From: Cricetomys ansorgei
Taxonomy: Eukaryota > Chordata > Mammalia > Rodentia > Nesomyidae
DNA length: 64,000 nt
Assembly (NCBI GenBank): GCA_026225945.1
Contig: JAMJFZ010000770.1
Location: forward strand, 869,501-933,500
Direction: 5' to 3'
The notes beneath the pieces are model-generated. The model ran no database searches and was not told the DNA's origin. It worked only from the letters and a program-made list of their open reading frames with translations. Below, piece by piece: positions 11,649 through 23,805 of this stretch (positions are counted from its first letter, which is position 1; each line of letters starts with the position of its first letter). Position numbers and translations under genes: made by a program.

Positions 11649-13338
11649 AACTCATTAGTCTTTATATTCGTTTTTGTTGGGTATAGTTTTGATAGTAGAA
11701 CAATGTGTTTTGCAAAATTTTTATGTGTAAGAGTATAACAATGCAGATCTTGAGAATATTAGTTTATTAATGTTCTGATCATGCAGCCTTTGTAAAAATG
11801 ATAGTAAATTTGACTTCGAGATAACCACTTGAAACTATTCATTTTGGATGCTTGCCAGATTAAAGCCACATGGAATTAAGTTCTGGAAAATCACTTTCAA
11901 AGTTGTGGGATTTCAGAGACTTTGAATATTTAACTGCCCAAACTGTCATCTGTGTACATTCTGTGTCTACAGTGGGTTAAAAAAATCCTTAAGTTTCTCA
12001 GCCAGTTAGAATTAAAAGTGACATCTGCTTTTAATTGGTTTTTTATTTTCTTCCAAGTCAGTAAAAATTTGGTAAGACATGAATTATCAAATTCTGCAGC
12101 ACTAAGCAGCTTGTCAGTTGTCAGCAGCTGGACAGATGGGAACTGTTAGGGTGCCGCCTGGTCTAGCCGAGCTCTGCACACGGCTGTGGAGCGCTAAAGG
12201 CGGTAGAGTCGTTGCTGCTCTGCTGTGTCAGGGTATCATCGGTCGTCAGTTCTAGACTCTGTAGTTCCTGGCAGGTCTGCAGAAGGAGCGTTTAGCTAGG
12301 ATTGGAGGTGCCTTCTCTGTAGGTCAGAGGTCACGGGGGCGGGGCGCAGCGTGGCTTCCTCAGCTTTGGTCATTGATTACTTGTTTAGTAAATGTGCTAG
12401 CTAAATTCTTGGTTGAAGCCATCTGAAAGTGAGTTTTAAGTTTTGTTCTTGTGTACATGGTCTTCCTGTGTTGAAGAGGGACTGTCTGGCTCTGGAATGG
12501 GAAGGTTTACACGGCCTCTGCTGGAAAAGAAAATGGTTGTTTCTGCTTTTACCATTTACACACACCAGATGTCAGGATAAAGGACTCAGTTCCCTGGAGA
12601 CTCCAGAAAGATTGAAAATATTACTGTTATACTGGCTACATTCTAGATTTCTAGTTATCAAATCTAGAACACAACACAAGATCTCTGTAAATAAAGTCTT
12701 TGAAAATTCACACAGGGAAGAGACACAATAAGTCACCTATTGTTTATAGGAGAGTGGCGTCTCACGCTGAGTAGTGTTACATGTTGGGGGAGAGTCATGT
12801 TAAAGGTGATTTGGTCTGTGGCAACTTTTTTGAGATTAGTTTTTCAGTATTAGTGGACTTCAGTTAAATCCAGTTTTTTTTTCTTTCTTTTCTATGTTTG
12901 AACACCTGGTGAGTGTGTTATGTAATAATGCATTTTGCCTGGAAAATTATTGGGTTATAATTTAGTTAAAGAAATCTGTGCCATATGTTTGCATGTTGGT
13001 TGTGTGGGTTTTATTTAATCTTATAAAGCATAAAAAGAAAAGTGGGTGCTTGACAAATAAGTCCAATATTGGACACATGATTGATAAATGGCATATTAAA
13101 TATAAGAGCCAAGTTGAACTGTTTTTACACAGTTAAGGAAAACAAGTGAAATACAGAAATTTTTTTGAGTTAAACTATAAGAATACTCTTCCTAGTCATT
13201 TCAATACCTGATAATGCCAAGACTCATTGCTCCTATACATTTTTCAAATCACTTGCTTCTTAATACATAAGTATTTAATTTACTCCCTGCTGACAATCCC
13301 CAAGGGGTTTTTTAATAACTGTAAAAGTGGACCGTGAA

Positions 13339-13670
13339 CTGGACTGTGCCGCAGTACCGGCTGCTGGGACTGGACTGTGCGGCAGTACCGGCTGCCGGAT
13401 TGGACTATGTTCGGTACTGGCTGCTGGGACTGGACTGTGCCGCAGTACCGGCTGCTGGGACTGGACTGTGCCGCAGTACCGGCTGCCGGATTGGACTATG
13501 TTCGGTACTGGCTGCTGGGACTGGACTGTGCCGCAGTACCGGCTGCTGGGACTGGACTGTGCCGCAGTACTGGCTGCCGGATTGGACTATGTTCGGTACT
13601 GGCTGCTGGGACTGGACTGTGCCGCAGTACTGGCTGCCGGATTGGACTATGCCTTGGTACTGGCTGCCTT
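13339..13670. repeat. Minisatellite, 30/31-bp subunits in a 91-bp higher-order unit
   Basis: Three related subunits alternate. A is 31 bp, begins CTGGACTGTGCCGCAG and ends CTGCTGGGA. B is 30 bp, begins the same and ends CTGCCGGA. C is 30 bp and begins TTGGACTATGTTCGG. The order is A-B-C (13339-13429), A-B-C (13430-13520), A-B-C (13521-13611), then B and a diverged C to about 13670. The three ABC blocks are nearly identical. Confidence 0.97.
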
Positions 13671-15261
13671 TGCTGATGCTATAAACACCATGCTTGGGAG
13701 CAGGTGGTTCCCATGGCATTTTCTGCAGCCAGTGCTGGGTTGGCTAGTTTTGTTTGGGATCTAGAGTGATGGTTTTATCTCATTTTTTTTCTTTGAACCA
13801 TATATTAATACTTGTTTATTAAAAACAATTTATATAAAAGACAGCCATATTTCTTTTAATTTAAACTTGTTTTTTATATAAGTGATCTTTATCTAGAATT
13901 TTATATAAAATTAATAAAGTTAAATATTTATACCTTAAGAAACCTATTGTAGATAACTCTGATCTTAAAAGTAAATCCAATTTATGTGCTTGTGAGTACT
14001 ATTAGCTGAAATATGTGTTCTCTGAAGCCAGGATGTTCACAGTAACTTTCATACCTGCCTTCCATGGTGCTATGTTCCTGCTTGAGAAACATAACACCTG
14101 AGTTTCTCTGTATTCCTCTCAAATACAGCTAGTATTTGAATTCCCATGTAAGTGATCAGTCTGACTGCATTCACGGTCTTGTCGGTCACTGAGGGCCTTC
14201 TTTTCTGAGTTGCTAAAATCATTCTGTGGTTTCAGCTTAGTTGGGAGTACTTGACTTGCTACTTCTATTTGTGCTTTCCTTTGCCTGTTTCTCATGCAGT
14301 TCCTGTTGGTAAATTACCATGCTTTATCGTGTGATCTTGACACTTTGGTGATCTGCTGGATCAGGGGTTACTGCCTGATATGTAGAAAGGGCTTGCTAAT
14401 GGTGTGTGTGTGTGGTGAGGGCTGGGATAGGTAGTGTTAGGGTGGCACAGTGGCGGAGAAGGTTGGAGACAGGTGTTGGTGATAGTGCAGAGTGCTGGAG
14501 ATGGTTCAGTGGTGGTGAAGAGTGTTGGCATGGATGTGTAGGAAAAACACCCATACTCTTAAAAAAATGGAGGCCAGAATTTGTTCTTCAAGGACACTTG
14601 TACATATTAAGTTTTTATTCCTTCTGTAGCTATCACTTGTATTGGATTTGGGTATTGAAAGAATGTTGTCACTAATCTTAGCTAAAAAGTTTTAGAAATC
14701 CAGGGCTTAAGGCACAGCAGCTGTGCTTGTGTCCTCAGTGTTGGGTCAGTGAGTTGCCTTTGATAACAGTCTGGCAGCCACGACGGTCTGGGTTCAGCCC
14801 GTGGGGCTTGAGGAGCCTAAGAAGATAAGGATAGCTTGACTTGAGGAAAGTTCAGGAAATAGAAGAGCCAGCTCTTAGGACACATTGGCCTCTGCATTTA
14901 TGGTCTTTTTTCTTGTCTTCCAGAAAGGATCTCCCTATGTATCTCTGGCCAGGAACATACTTTGTAGACCAGCCCGGCTATGTATTTGATGGGCTGGAAT
15001 TCAGGCAGGTGCCAAAATTGCTGCTTTCTTTTATGCAAGGATAGGAAGTTAAGATGGCTATGCATAGTCTCCTGACCAGGACAGTGAGTAGAACGGGCAC
15101 TATCAGTCATGACTTTGGAAGGCTAGGTCAGGGTGATGTCTAAAGCATGGCAAAACAGCTGAAAAATACTTGAGTTAGTATTCACCCTTACTAGTTAGCA
15201 GCTGATAGAAATGACGTTCAGTTGAGTAGATATGGGATTACTTGTTTCTTCATTATTCACA

Positions 15262-15321
15262 AGTCACTAGGATTAGCGTGGGCCTGGTATGAGTAAGTGC
15301 TTGGTGTGTGTGTGTGTGTGT

Positions 15322-15367
<46 letters not shown>

Positions 15368-15497
15368 AGTCACTAGGATTAGCATGGGCCTGGTATGAGC
15401 AACTGCTTGTGTGTGTGTGTGTGTGGTGAGAGAGAGAGAGAGATATCAGTCACTAGGATTAGCGTGGGCCTGGTATGAGCAACTGCTTGTGTGTGGG

Positions 15498-15557
<60 letters not shown>

Positions 15558-15598
15558 AGTCACTAGGATTAGCATGGGCCTGGTGTGAGTAAGTGCTT

Positions 15599-15673
<75 letters not shown>

Positions 15674-15714
15674 AGTCACTAGGATTAGCATGGGCCTGGT
15701 GTGAGTAAGTGCTT

Positions 15715-15789
<75 letters not shown>

Positions 15790-15840
15790 AGTCACTAGGA
15801 TTAGCATGGGCCTGGTGTGAGTAAGTGCTTGGTGTGTGTA

Positions 15841-15885
<45 letters not shown>

Positions 15886-15939
15886 TCAGTCACTAGGATT
15901 AGCATGGGCCTGGTGTGAGCAACTGCTTGTGTGTGTGTG

Positions 15940-15985
<46 letters not shown>

Positions 15986-16043
15986 TCAGTCACTAGGATT
16001 AGCATGGGCCTGGTGTGAGCAACTGCTTGTGTGTGTGTGTGGT

Positions 16044-16077
<34 letters not shown>

Positions 16078-16137
16078 TATCAGTCACTACGATTAGCATG
16101 GGCCTGGTGTAAGCAACTGCTTGTGTGTGTGTGTGGT

Positions 16138-16173
<36 letters not shown>

Positions 16174-16345
16174 TATCAGTCACTAGGATTAGCGTGGGCC
16201 TGGTATGAGCAACTGCTTGTGTGTGTGGTGAGAGAGAGAGAGAGAGAGAGAGATCAGTCACTAGGATTAGTGTGGGCCTGGTATGAGCAACTGCTTGTGT
16301 GTGGGGGGTGAGAGAGAGAGAGAGGGAGAGAGAGATTAGCATGGG
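15262..16345. repeat. Compound minisatellite: unique block + (TG)n + (AG)n, about 12 copies
   Basis: A block of about 47 bp with CACTAGGATTAGC, ATGGGCCTGGT and a GTGCTTG or CTGCTTG end recurs at about 15266, 15369, 15450, 15559, 15673, 15791, 15890, 15990, 16084, 16181, 16258 and, truncated, 16333. Each block is followed by (TG)n of 4-20 units and then (AG)n of 6-30 units. Copies are 75-120 bp long. Length variation is mostly in the two dinucleotide tracts. Confidence 0.97.
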
Positions 16346-17344
16346 CCTGGCATGAGGAAGTTCTTGGCTACTGTTGACTGAATTAGTGAGTGGTGGCTTT
16401 AACTAAGTGGATATTGAAGTCTGAAGTTGAAATCTGGTTGTAGTGGTGCTTGATGAAGAGAGACGTTCTTTTAAGGGAGCACTGGCTGTGTGATGCCCCT
16501 TCCTCATTCCCTGGTCAGAGAACCTTTTTCATGTTGCAGAAGTGCTCTTTGCTTATATATTTAAGTCATGTTTGCTTTCGCATGCTGCCTTTTCAATCCT
16601 GTCTATCTTTTCTCCCTAATGTCTTCTCTTTTGTTGTCGTCTTTGGTTCTCTGTCGGTGGCGTCCGGTATTTAACTTTCAGTGTTCTGGCTGCCCTTTAC
16701 CCCCATTCTTTTACTGGCTGGTATGCGCATTATTCTATTAGATTGTAAACTCTGTGTGAAAAACCATGTCTATCCAAGCCTCAGAGTGTTCACAGTGCAG
16801 AGGGGCTCTAACCCGGTGGGAGGCTGGGGCAACAGGTATGTCCAAAGCTGTACAGGGTGCACGGGGACACCAGGTGTTTGCTTGCTTCCCCGTGATCAGC
16901 GTGTGGTCTTTAACTTCTTGCATAATTGCTGGCCACTCCAACATTTGCCAAACAGGTTTGATGGCGTAACAAGGTAGCAAAGTTAGAGATAAAAACACTC
17001 ATTTGTGACTATGTTTAGGTGTCTGTCATTTTGTCAGGCTAATGACCATGGCAGCCATTTTATGCCATAGATTGTTCTTTTCTTGCTAGGATGAATGGAG
17101 ATGATCACAGGATCATCAAATGATGCTGTTGTTTTAATCTCCTTCCTTTTATCTGAGGACAAAATGTCAAAAATTTTCTTTAAATGAAGCATTAGTAAAA
17201 ATGAGTCTTCACTGTGATTTCTAGAGTAAGCTTTTCATACAAATTAGAATCAGATGAATGAAATATTATCTATATAAAATGATGTTAAGTGCAAAACCAG
17301 CTTTGGAACAATCCCTTGTAAATAGTGCTAAATATGAAGCTTGT

Positions 17345-17466
17345 GTGGTGGTGGAACACCTTTCTAAGCCCTGCACTAAGGAAGAAAATGCAGGAAGATC
17401 AGTGGTTCAAGGCCATCCTCTGCTACATGGCAAATTTGAGGCCAAAGAGACCGTGCTTCAACAATT
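17345..17466 (+). mobile_element. Old B1-like SINE relic
   Basis: GTGGTGGAACACCTTTCTAA, AGCCCTGCACTAAGGAAG and GTGGTTCAAGGCCATCC suggest a strongly diverged B1 monomer. Limits are approximate. Confidence 0.5.
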
Positions 17467-19923
17467 ACTGAATAAATATAGTTCTTGTTAGTAGTAGTAT
17501 AACCCCCCTTCTTTTAAACTTAAATTACCCATCTCCAGATAATCTCAGCCTGGATCCTTCTTCTACATCTCTGTATTACTTTGGCTTTGTTGCATCTTTG
17601 TTATTGAATGGAATAAAGAATGAGAGTAGCAGATAGTGGGTTCTAGCAGTTTGAGGAATTACAGTTCATTACTGAAAGCAGTTAATTACAAACTGCTTTC
17701 TCTCCTATTTTAGCATTCCACTCAGCATATAAAACAAGCTTGTCACTAGGTTGCACTACAGAGCAGCAGTTGTGCAGCAAGCAGAAGATCTCGACCACAG
17801 CCAAAGGGTGTCTATCCACACTGCATGGCTTCTCTCCATCCAGCAGTGGCACTGCAAACCCGGCATGCTCTAGAAAGCAGTAAGTTAAGCAAGATGTGTG
17901 GAGAAATGATGTGTGGATAACTTTAAAAGAAATTTAGAAATGTTTCCAAAGAAAGCAGAAAGCATAAGCAGCATAGGTCACTTTGAAAGCTATAAAATGA
18001 AATTTGATATCTGATCTCTGGGAGAAGACCAGAAGGTCTCTCACCTGTCCCTGGTGTCCTGGCCTCTCTGCCATCAGCTCCTTGTATTAATGTGAGGAAC
18101 ACCTGTGTCCACATCCTCTGATGCTAATTGAAGTGCTGTCAGATCACGGTTTTGTAAAATTGCTCGCGCAAACTCATAGCTTTAAGTTATATTCTGAAAT
18201 TAAACTAGAAAAAAGTAATTTTATTACCAAACAGCAGAAATTATTTCTGTATTCACAAGACAGTTAAAAAAAATTGAATCAAGGAGATCTGAAAACAGAT
18301 AATTTCAAATATTCAAATTGTGGAACAATGTCTGTTTTCTAGGAGGTATGAAAGAAAGAAATGTCAACCTAAAACTCAGTGCGATTCCTACAACCAATCT
18401 GCATGAGAAGGAGCTTGGCCTCACACAGGGGGTTAAATATGGTGCCCCTCACTTCTGTCTCATCAGCTTTAAAAGACAACATTGACATATTTTTAATTAA
18501 AGCTTTATCATGATTAGACTGTAGAATGGAAATAAACATAATTTTTGAAAATGCCAGGTATGTATGTGATACAATGAACATTTCCATCTGCGGTCATGTG
18601 TGGTTGCCAATATTTGTGGATATATTGTCTATAGTGCTCAAATATTAAACCAGAATCCTTTTCAAAGAGGGAGGCTAAAATTTACCCCAGAGCCTGATAT
18701 TTTATTAACTCCAGCTTTTTCTATATCTTTAGTGCACTAGCCCCTGGGGCTTCCCTGGCTGTTTGCTCTGTTACTTCTCTGAGATTCTTGCTAGTACAAG
18801 CAGCTTTCCATGATCCAGCAGGTCTGTGGAGGTAGTCTTAGAGACCTTTCTGTTTTCTCATAGGGTACCTCCAGCCTGGGAGGCTGAAGCACTTCGTTCA
18901 CATCCTTAAGCATTAGGAGCACCTGTGAGTCTTTAGCTGGAACTGTCACTGTGGCTGCATTTTGCATAGAGAAAAAGGTTCACAGCCCTTTCAGGTTTAT
19001 GCTAACTCACTGCGTTTCATATTCTGATGTGCCAACAACTGTGTGACGTTTAACCACAGAGGTCCTTTCTTTCTTCTACTTGAAGAAAGAAAATTATTCC
19101 TGTAATAATTCTGTAATCAATTCTGTTGTTCTACTTTCTACTTGAAGAAAGTGCCGATTACAGAGAATTGAAGATAGAAAGCAGATAGGTACAAAAGAGA
19201 TGACAAAAATCTCCAGTGGAACAATTCCAAATCTAACTTAGAACATGATAATTTGAGTGTAAAAATGTATTCTCCATAAATTTGAGCCCAAAAGTAAAAA
19301 TATCCAGAAATTTACAGTTTAAATGTTTTTTTATTAATTAAAATAAAGAAGCACCAAGAGCCTCTTTTTGCTCTGAGCATCTTTCTTAGAAATTCCAAAG
19401 CATTTAAAAAAGGAAACAAAACCATTTCCTGACTTATTAGCTAGAAAATAGAACTGTAACCTACCTCACTGCCGAGCACTAGAAACGGAATGTTCTCTTG
19501 CTGTGTAAGTCCTCCCCACCCGTCTGTGAAGAACATGGAGTATACTTAACTGTATTCCTTAACCTGAACTGGGCCAGGAAGCCTTACTCCTGCCAGTGGC
19601 TAACGTGGAGAAAGCTACCACGCTTCTCTCTCCTTAACTAACTCAACACTGTGCGCGCTATCATCTGGAAGTAATATTTCTACTTGAACACATTGTGCCA
19701 AGTAGACACTTAATACAGAATATACATTGGGCTAAATGAAATCCAGATCCCAGCAATATTGAATTGAAAGACCTGGTTTCCTTTGCTTACACTGTCAGCA
19801 TCTACTACTGTGCAAATGTGTTGCAGTTGCTAAGAATGCATGGGGTTTCAGCGGAACCCACAGTTAGGGAGCAACCTAAACAACTTCAGAGACTCTTGGC
19901 TTTTATTTTGATTTAGGATTTTT

Positions 19924-20085
19924 TAAAAAGTGATTTATTTTATGTGCATTGGAGTTTTGCATGCATGTCTGTGTGAGGTGTCAGATCACCTGGAACTAGA
20001 GTTACAGACAGTTGTGAGCTGCCATGTGGGTGCTGGGAATTGAACTCATGTCCTTTGGAAGAGCACCAGTGCTCTTAACTGCACT
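19924..20085 (-). mobile_element. B2/B3-like SINE
   Basis: GATTTATTTTATGTGCATTG, GTGAGCTGCCATGTGGGTGC and 'GCACCAGTGCTCTTAACTGC'. The first bases of the SINE are missing. Confidence 0.88.
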
Positions 20086-20314
20086 GAGAAAGGACACAGA
20101 GTTCAGGCTAAAAACCTTTACCAAAGTAGATTTCAACAAGCCTGCAGCTAGGAGTCAAGTCTCTCTCTTGCATCAGAGAGCTCTTTGGATTCCAGATAGC
20201 AACTTGCCTAAAATTCATTCCTGGTACAAAACTGAATTGTTCATTTATTTTTCAGTTAAAAAACAAAACCAGCAATAACCAAACAGAAACAAAACCTATC
20301 TTATAATGTGCTGT

Positions 20315-20430
20315 TTTAGGAAGCAGAGGCTGGCAGATTACACACAACACTTTCAGGGCCAGCCTGATGTACATTGTGAGTTGAGATGATCCAGCACTAC
20401 AAACAAAAACAAACCAAAAAACCAAACCAG
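20315..20430 (+). mobile_element. Degraded B1-like SINE
   Basis: GGAAGCAGAGGCTGGCAGAT and GGGCCAGCCTGATGTACATT, followed by an A/C-rich tail, fit the second half of a B1. Confidence 0.45.
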
Positions 20431-20790
20431 ACCATCTCCCCCAAAAAGTCTGAGTAACACTGCAGAGAAGTGACCTTACTGAAAACAAAGTGTTTACATT
20501 CCATAACAAATCTCTTTGCAGGTTGCATTTACCACACTCCACACAGTAATGCACTGTGACCAGAGCTTACTGACATGCAGCTCTTAGCGCCCAGCGTGTA
20601 ACATGGTAGAGTTTGCTGCGTGAGAATAAAGTAGCTCACTGCTTTATCACTTACTGGACTCCATGTAGCTTATTGGAGTCTGTTTCCCTCTTGCAGCACA
20701 AGTACCATCTTTATTCCAGAGAATGCAGTGACAGCAGCTCATGTCATAGTTTACTACTCATACACTGAGAGGCTGCTTTGATTGAAAGCT

Positions 20791-21477
20791 TGTGTGTGTG
20801 CGTGTGCATTGTGTGATGTGTATGTTGTATTCATATGTGTGTGTGGTGTATGCGTGTGTGTGTGTGAGTGTATTTTTTGTGTGTGTTGTATTTATATGTG
20901 TGTGTGGCGTATGCATGTGTGTATGTGTGGCATATTCATATGTGTGTGCGGTATAACTGTGTGAGTGCATTATGTGTGTGGTGTGTGTGGCATAGTCGTG
21001 TATGTGGTGTATGCGTGTATGTGGTGTATGCGGTGTGTGTGTGTGTGTGTGAGTGTATATGTGGCGAGTATGTAGCATATTCATCTGTGTGTGCAGTGTA
21101 TGCATGTGTGTGGTATGTGTGTTGTATTCATGTGTGTGCAGTGTATGCATGTGTGTATGTGGTGTATGCATGTATGTGTGTGAGTGTATTGTGTGGTGTG
21201 TGTGGCATATTCATATATGTGTGTGTGTGTGAGTGCATTGTGTGGTATGTGTGGCATATTCATATGTGTGTGTGGTGTATGCATGTGTGTGTGTGTGTGA
21301 GTGCATTGTGTGGTGTGTGTGTTCATATGTGTGTGCAGTGTATGCATGTGTGTGTGTGTGGCATATATGTGTGTGAGTATGATACATGCACGTGTATGTG
21401 TTGAGTTTGGTGCATGCATGTGTGTGTATGTTGTATTCATATATGTGTGTGTGTGAGTGCATTGTGTGGTGTGTGTA
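20791..21477. repeat. TG-rich complex minisatellite, about 60-70 bp unit
   Basis: Segments such as GTGAGTGCATTGTGTGGT, GGCATATTCATATGTGTGTG and GTGGTGTATGCATGTGTGTG recur in order about ten times, with deletions. Copies at 21180-21330 and 21450-21477 are most alike. Confidence 0.92.
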
Positions 21478-21534
21478 GGCCAGGAGTAAATTCTGGTGTT
21501 TTCCTCAGTTGCTCTCCTCCTTGTTACTGTGTTT

Positions 21535-22568
21535 GGATGCAGTAAACTTAATTGATGGTATGTGAGAGAGCAGGAGTCTCTGAGCTCCTCCCATTCTTGT
21601 GGGGGTCTCGGATGGAATCTGTGAGGGGAGATGCTCAGTGACCTCTCTTCCTCTCATGTTCTTTCTGTATCCTCCTTGGAGGCTATGTAGACATGAAGTC
21701 CACCACTGTGCTGCTGTAGCCAGCTGGTGCTGTTATACCAGAAAATGTGCTCCACTAAGTAGTTGTTGAGGGCAGTGCCAGCTCCAGCATCAAAGGGAAG
21801 AGTGGATGTCACTGCTAAAGTCATGGGGACAACCTGGTCCTCAGTATGGTCCACGATGTCTCCATCTTCTAAGTGTCATAGAATCTGGTTGCTTTCTTTA
21901 GGGTGGTATCTTGTGGATCTACATTTGGGGGAAAGAACATGAAAGGCCGTGCCCCAGGATGGCCTTGCCTACAGCCGTGGAAGTACCAGTGGGCGTATGA
22001 TGTTCTTTGCAGCCTCATGGCCATCATGTCACAGGTTCCCCAAAGAGGCCAGTCTTCTGGGTGGATGTGAAAACATGGACTATGGTAATGAGTCTTTCCA
22101 CCATGCCGTATGGGTGACCTTGGCCAGGGAGGCTTAGCAATTGATGGCGAAAGGACATTGTTGACAATGTCGAGTTGTCATACTTCTCATGGTTCATGCC
22201 TGTCACAAATATGAGGGCATCAGCAGAAGGGGCAGAGATGATGACTGTTTCAGCTAGCTCTTCAAGTGGACTCTGGCCTTCTCCATGTTGTGACTCCATA
22301 GCATACTCGTGACCAGGATCACCCCTTTAATGTTGGCTGGATCTCAGTTTTGGAAGATGGAGGTGGATTTCTCATAGATGGCAAGTTTCCTGTTGTCAGC
22401 CTTGGCTGCCATGGACCTTGCCATGGGTGTAACAACAGTGGAACATTTAGAACTATAGTGAACTCAAGGGCAATATTGATGGTAACAATCTACTTTGCTA
22501 GGGATGGAAGCAACCCTGGTGATCAGGTGCCCAATATGGCCAAGTCAGTTCACACCAACCTTCATCAC
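21535..22568 (-). pseudogene. GAPDH processed pseudogene
   Basis: Read on the - strand this is an intronless copy of glyceraldehyde-3-phosphate dehydrogenase mRNA. The copy of the initiator region is at about 22568, where the start codon is mutated, and GAPDH-like sequence runs to the KE codons at 21672, where the stop is replaced by GAT. Recognisable pieces include VIISAPSADA and NHEKYDNS at 22160-22260, the VHVFTSTQKT region near 22060, and EDQVV...FDAGAGTALNN at 21770-21850. The coding-like span is about 897 nt against about 1,000 in the gene, with several frameshifts and lost segments, so no functional enzyme can be made. The 3' UTR is retained to about 21535, where GAGATGCTCAGTG and the inverse of the GTATG...TTTATT end can be seen. 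This supports an origin by retrotransposition. The active-site Cys region (SNASCTTNC) is altered to STMSFRHQ. Confidence 0.93.
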
Positions 22569-22675
22569 TGTGCCTAAGGGACAAGGCTGACATTGCAAGA
22601 GTAGAAAATGCAGATGTCTCTGAAATGAGGAGGAGCATACAGCCCCTCTCCCCATATATATTTGTTTGTTTGACT

Positions 22676-22806
22676 TACTTTTGAGATAGGGTTTCTCTAT
22701 GTAGCTCTAGCTGTCCTGGAAGTCACTATGTAGCCCAGGCTGACCTTGAGCTCACAGGGATCTGCCTGCTTCTGCCTCCTGAGTGATGGGATTAAAGATG
22801 TAGACT
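22676..22806 (-). mobile_element. B1 SINE
   Basis: TTTTGAGATAGGGTTTCTCT, TATGTAGCCCAGGCTGACCT and CTGCCTGCTTCTGCCTCCTG are in order. It lies about 110 bp beyond the 5' end of the GAPDH pseudogene. Confidence 0.9.
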
Positions 22807-23350
22807 CCATCATAATTAGTATTGATTTATACACACATCCCACTTACTGAGTCCAGTTAGTGTTACCTGTATGCACATGGATTTAAGGCTATTCATATAG
22901 GTTTAGTGACCTATCAGAGGATCATCCTTAAAGAAAAATGATTTGTTCTCCCTCAACAGCTAGGAACTGCCTGTAGCTTGTCATTTAGGGGCAGGACCTT
23001 GTCAGTCTCCCCTCTATCCATGTCATCATGTTGATGGCTGTGGTCTTGTGCAGACAACCATATAATTGGGAGTTCATGGAAGCAATACCCTTGTGATGTC
23101 CAGGAGCACTATCTCAGGAGTTGTCCTGGGTCCCTGGCTCTTATCATCTTTCTATGTCCCTTCATGCTGTTCACTGAGCTTTGGGTAAAGAAGTTGTGTT
23201 ATTGATGTCCCTTTGGGCTGGGGACTCTACTGTCATTTTCTGTACTCTGACTAGTTGTGGTTTTGAAATAACCTCTGTGTGCTGCAAAAAGAAGCTTCTT
23301 TAATGAGGTGTGAGAGATACACTTATTTAGAAAACACATAGATGAGGCTT

Positions 23351-23385
23351 CCTGATGAGCCCAGATGTGGAAAGGCCAGTCCACT

Positions 23386-23428
<43 letters not shown>

Positions 23429-23501
23429 CCTACCTACCTACCTACCTACCTATCTACCTACCTGTCTACCTACCTGTCTACCTACCTATTATCTATCTAT
23501 C

Positions 23502-23558
<57 letters not shown>

Positions 23559-23665
23559 ATCTATCTATCCTGATTAGCCTGGACATGGAAAGGCCAGTTC
23601 ACCTTATCTACCTGTCTGTCTGTCTGTTCATCCATCCATCTACCTGCCTATCTATCTATCTTTGA
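23351..23665. repeat. TATC/TACC/TGTC arrays within a 218-bp direct duplication
   Basis: A 40-bp block starting CCTGATGAGCCCAGATGTGG at 23351 and CCTGATTAGCCTGGACATGG at 23569 is followed each time by TATC-type tetranucleotides. The first array (23386-23568) changes from TATC to TACC, TGTC and back. The second is TGTC/CATC-rich. Confidence 0.95.
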
Positions 23666-23805
23666 GTCAGGGTCTGTCAGTGAACATGGAGCTCACTGGT
23701 TCAGCTATACTGGCTGGCCAGAGAGGAGCCTCCTGTCTTTACCACTCCAGTGCTGTAGATACAGATTCACTGCCAAGTACATGGGTGCTGGGGACCTGAA
23801 TGTAG
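23655..23805. mobile_element. Unclassified rodent-type repeat next to the TATC array
   Basis: TTGAGTCAGGGTCTGTCAGT, GGAGCTCACTGGTTCAGC and GTGCTGGGGACCTGAATGTA resemble SINE-derived sequence. I cannot assign a family. Confidence 0.4.

Noticed and set aside
13327..13764. 145-codon open frame and shorter ones over the 91-bp repeat
   Set aside because: All + frames and a - frame are open because the repeat unit lacks stops. No known domain and no splice or promoter context.
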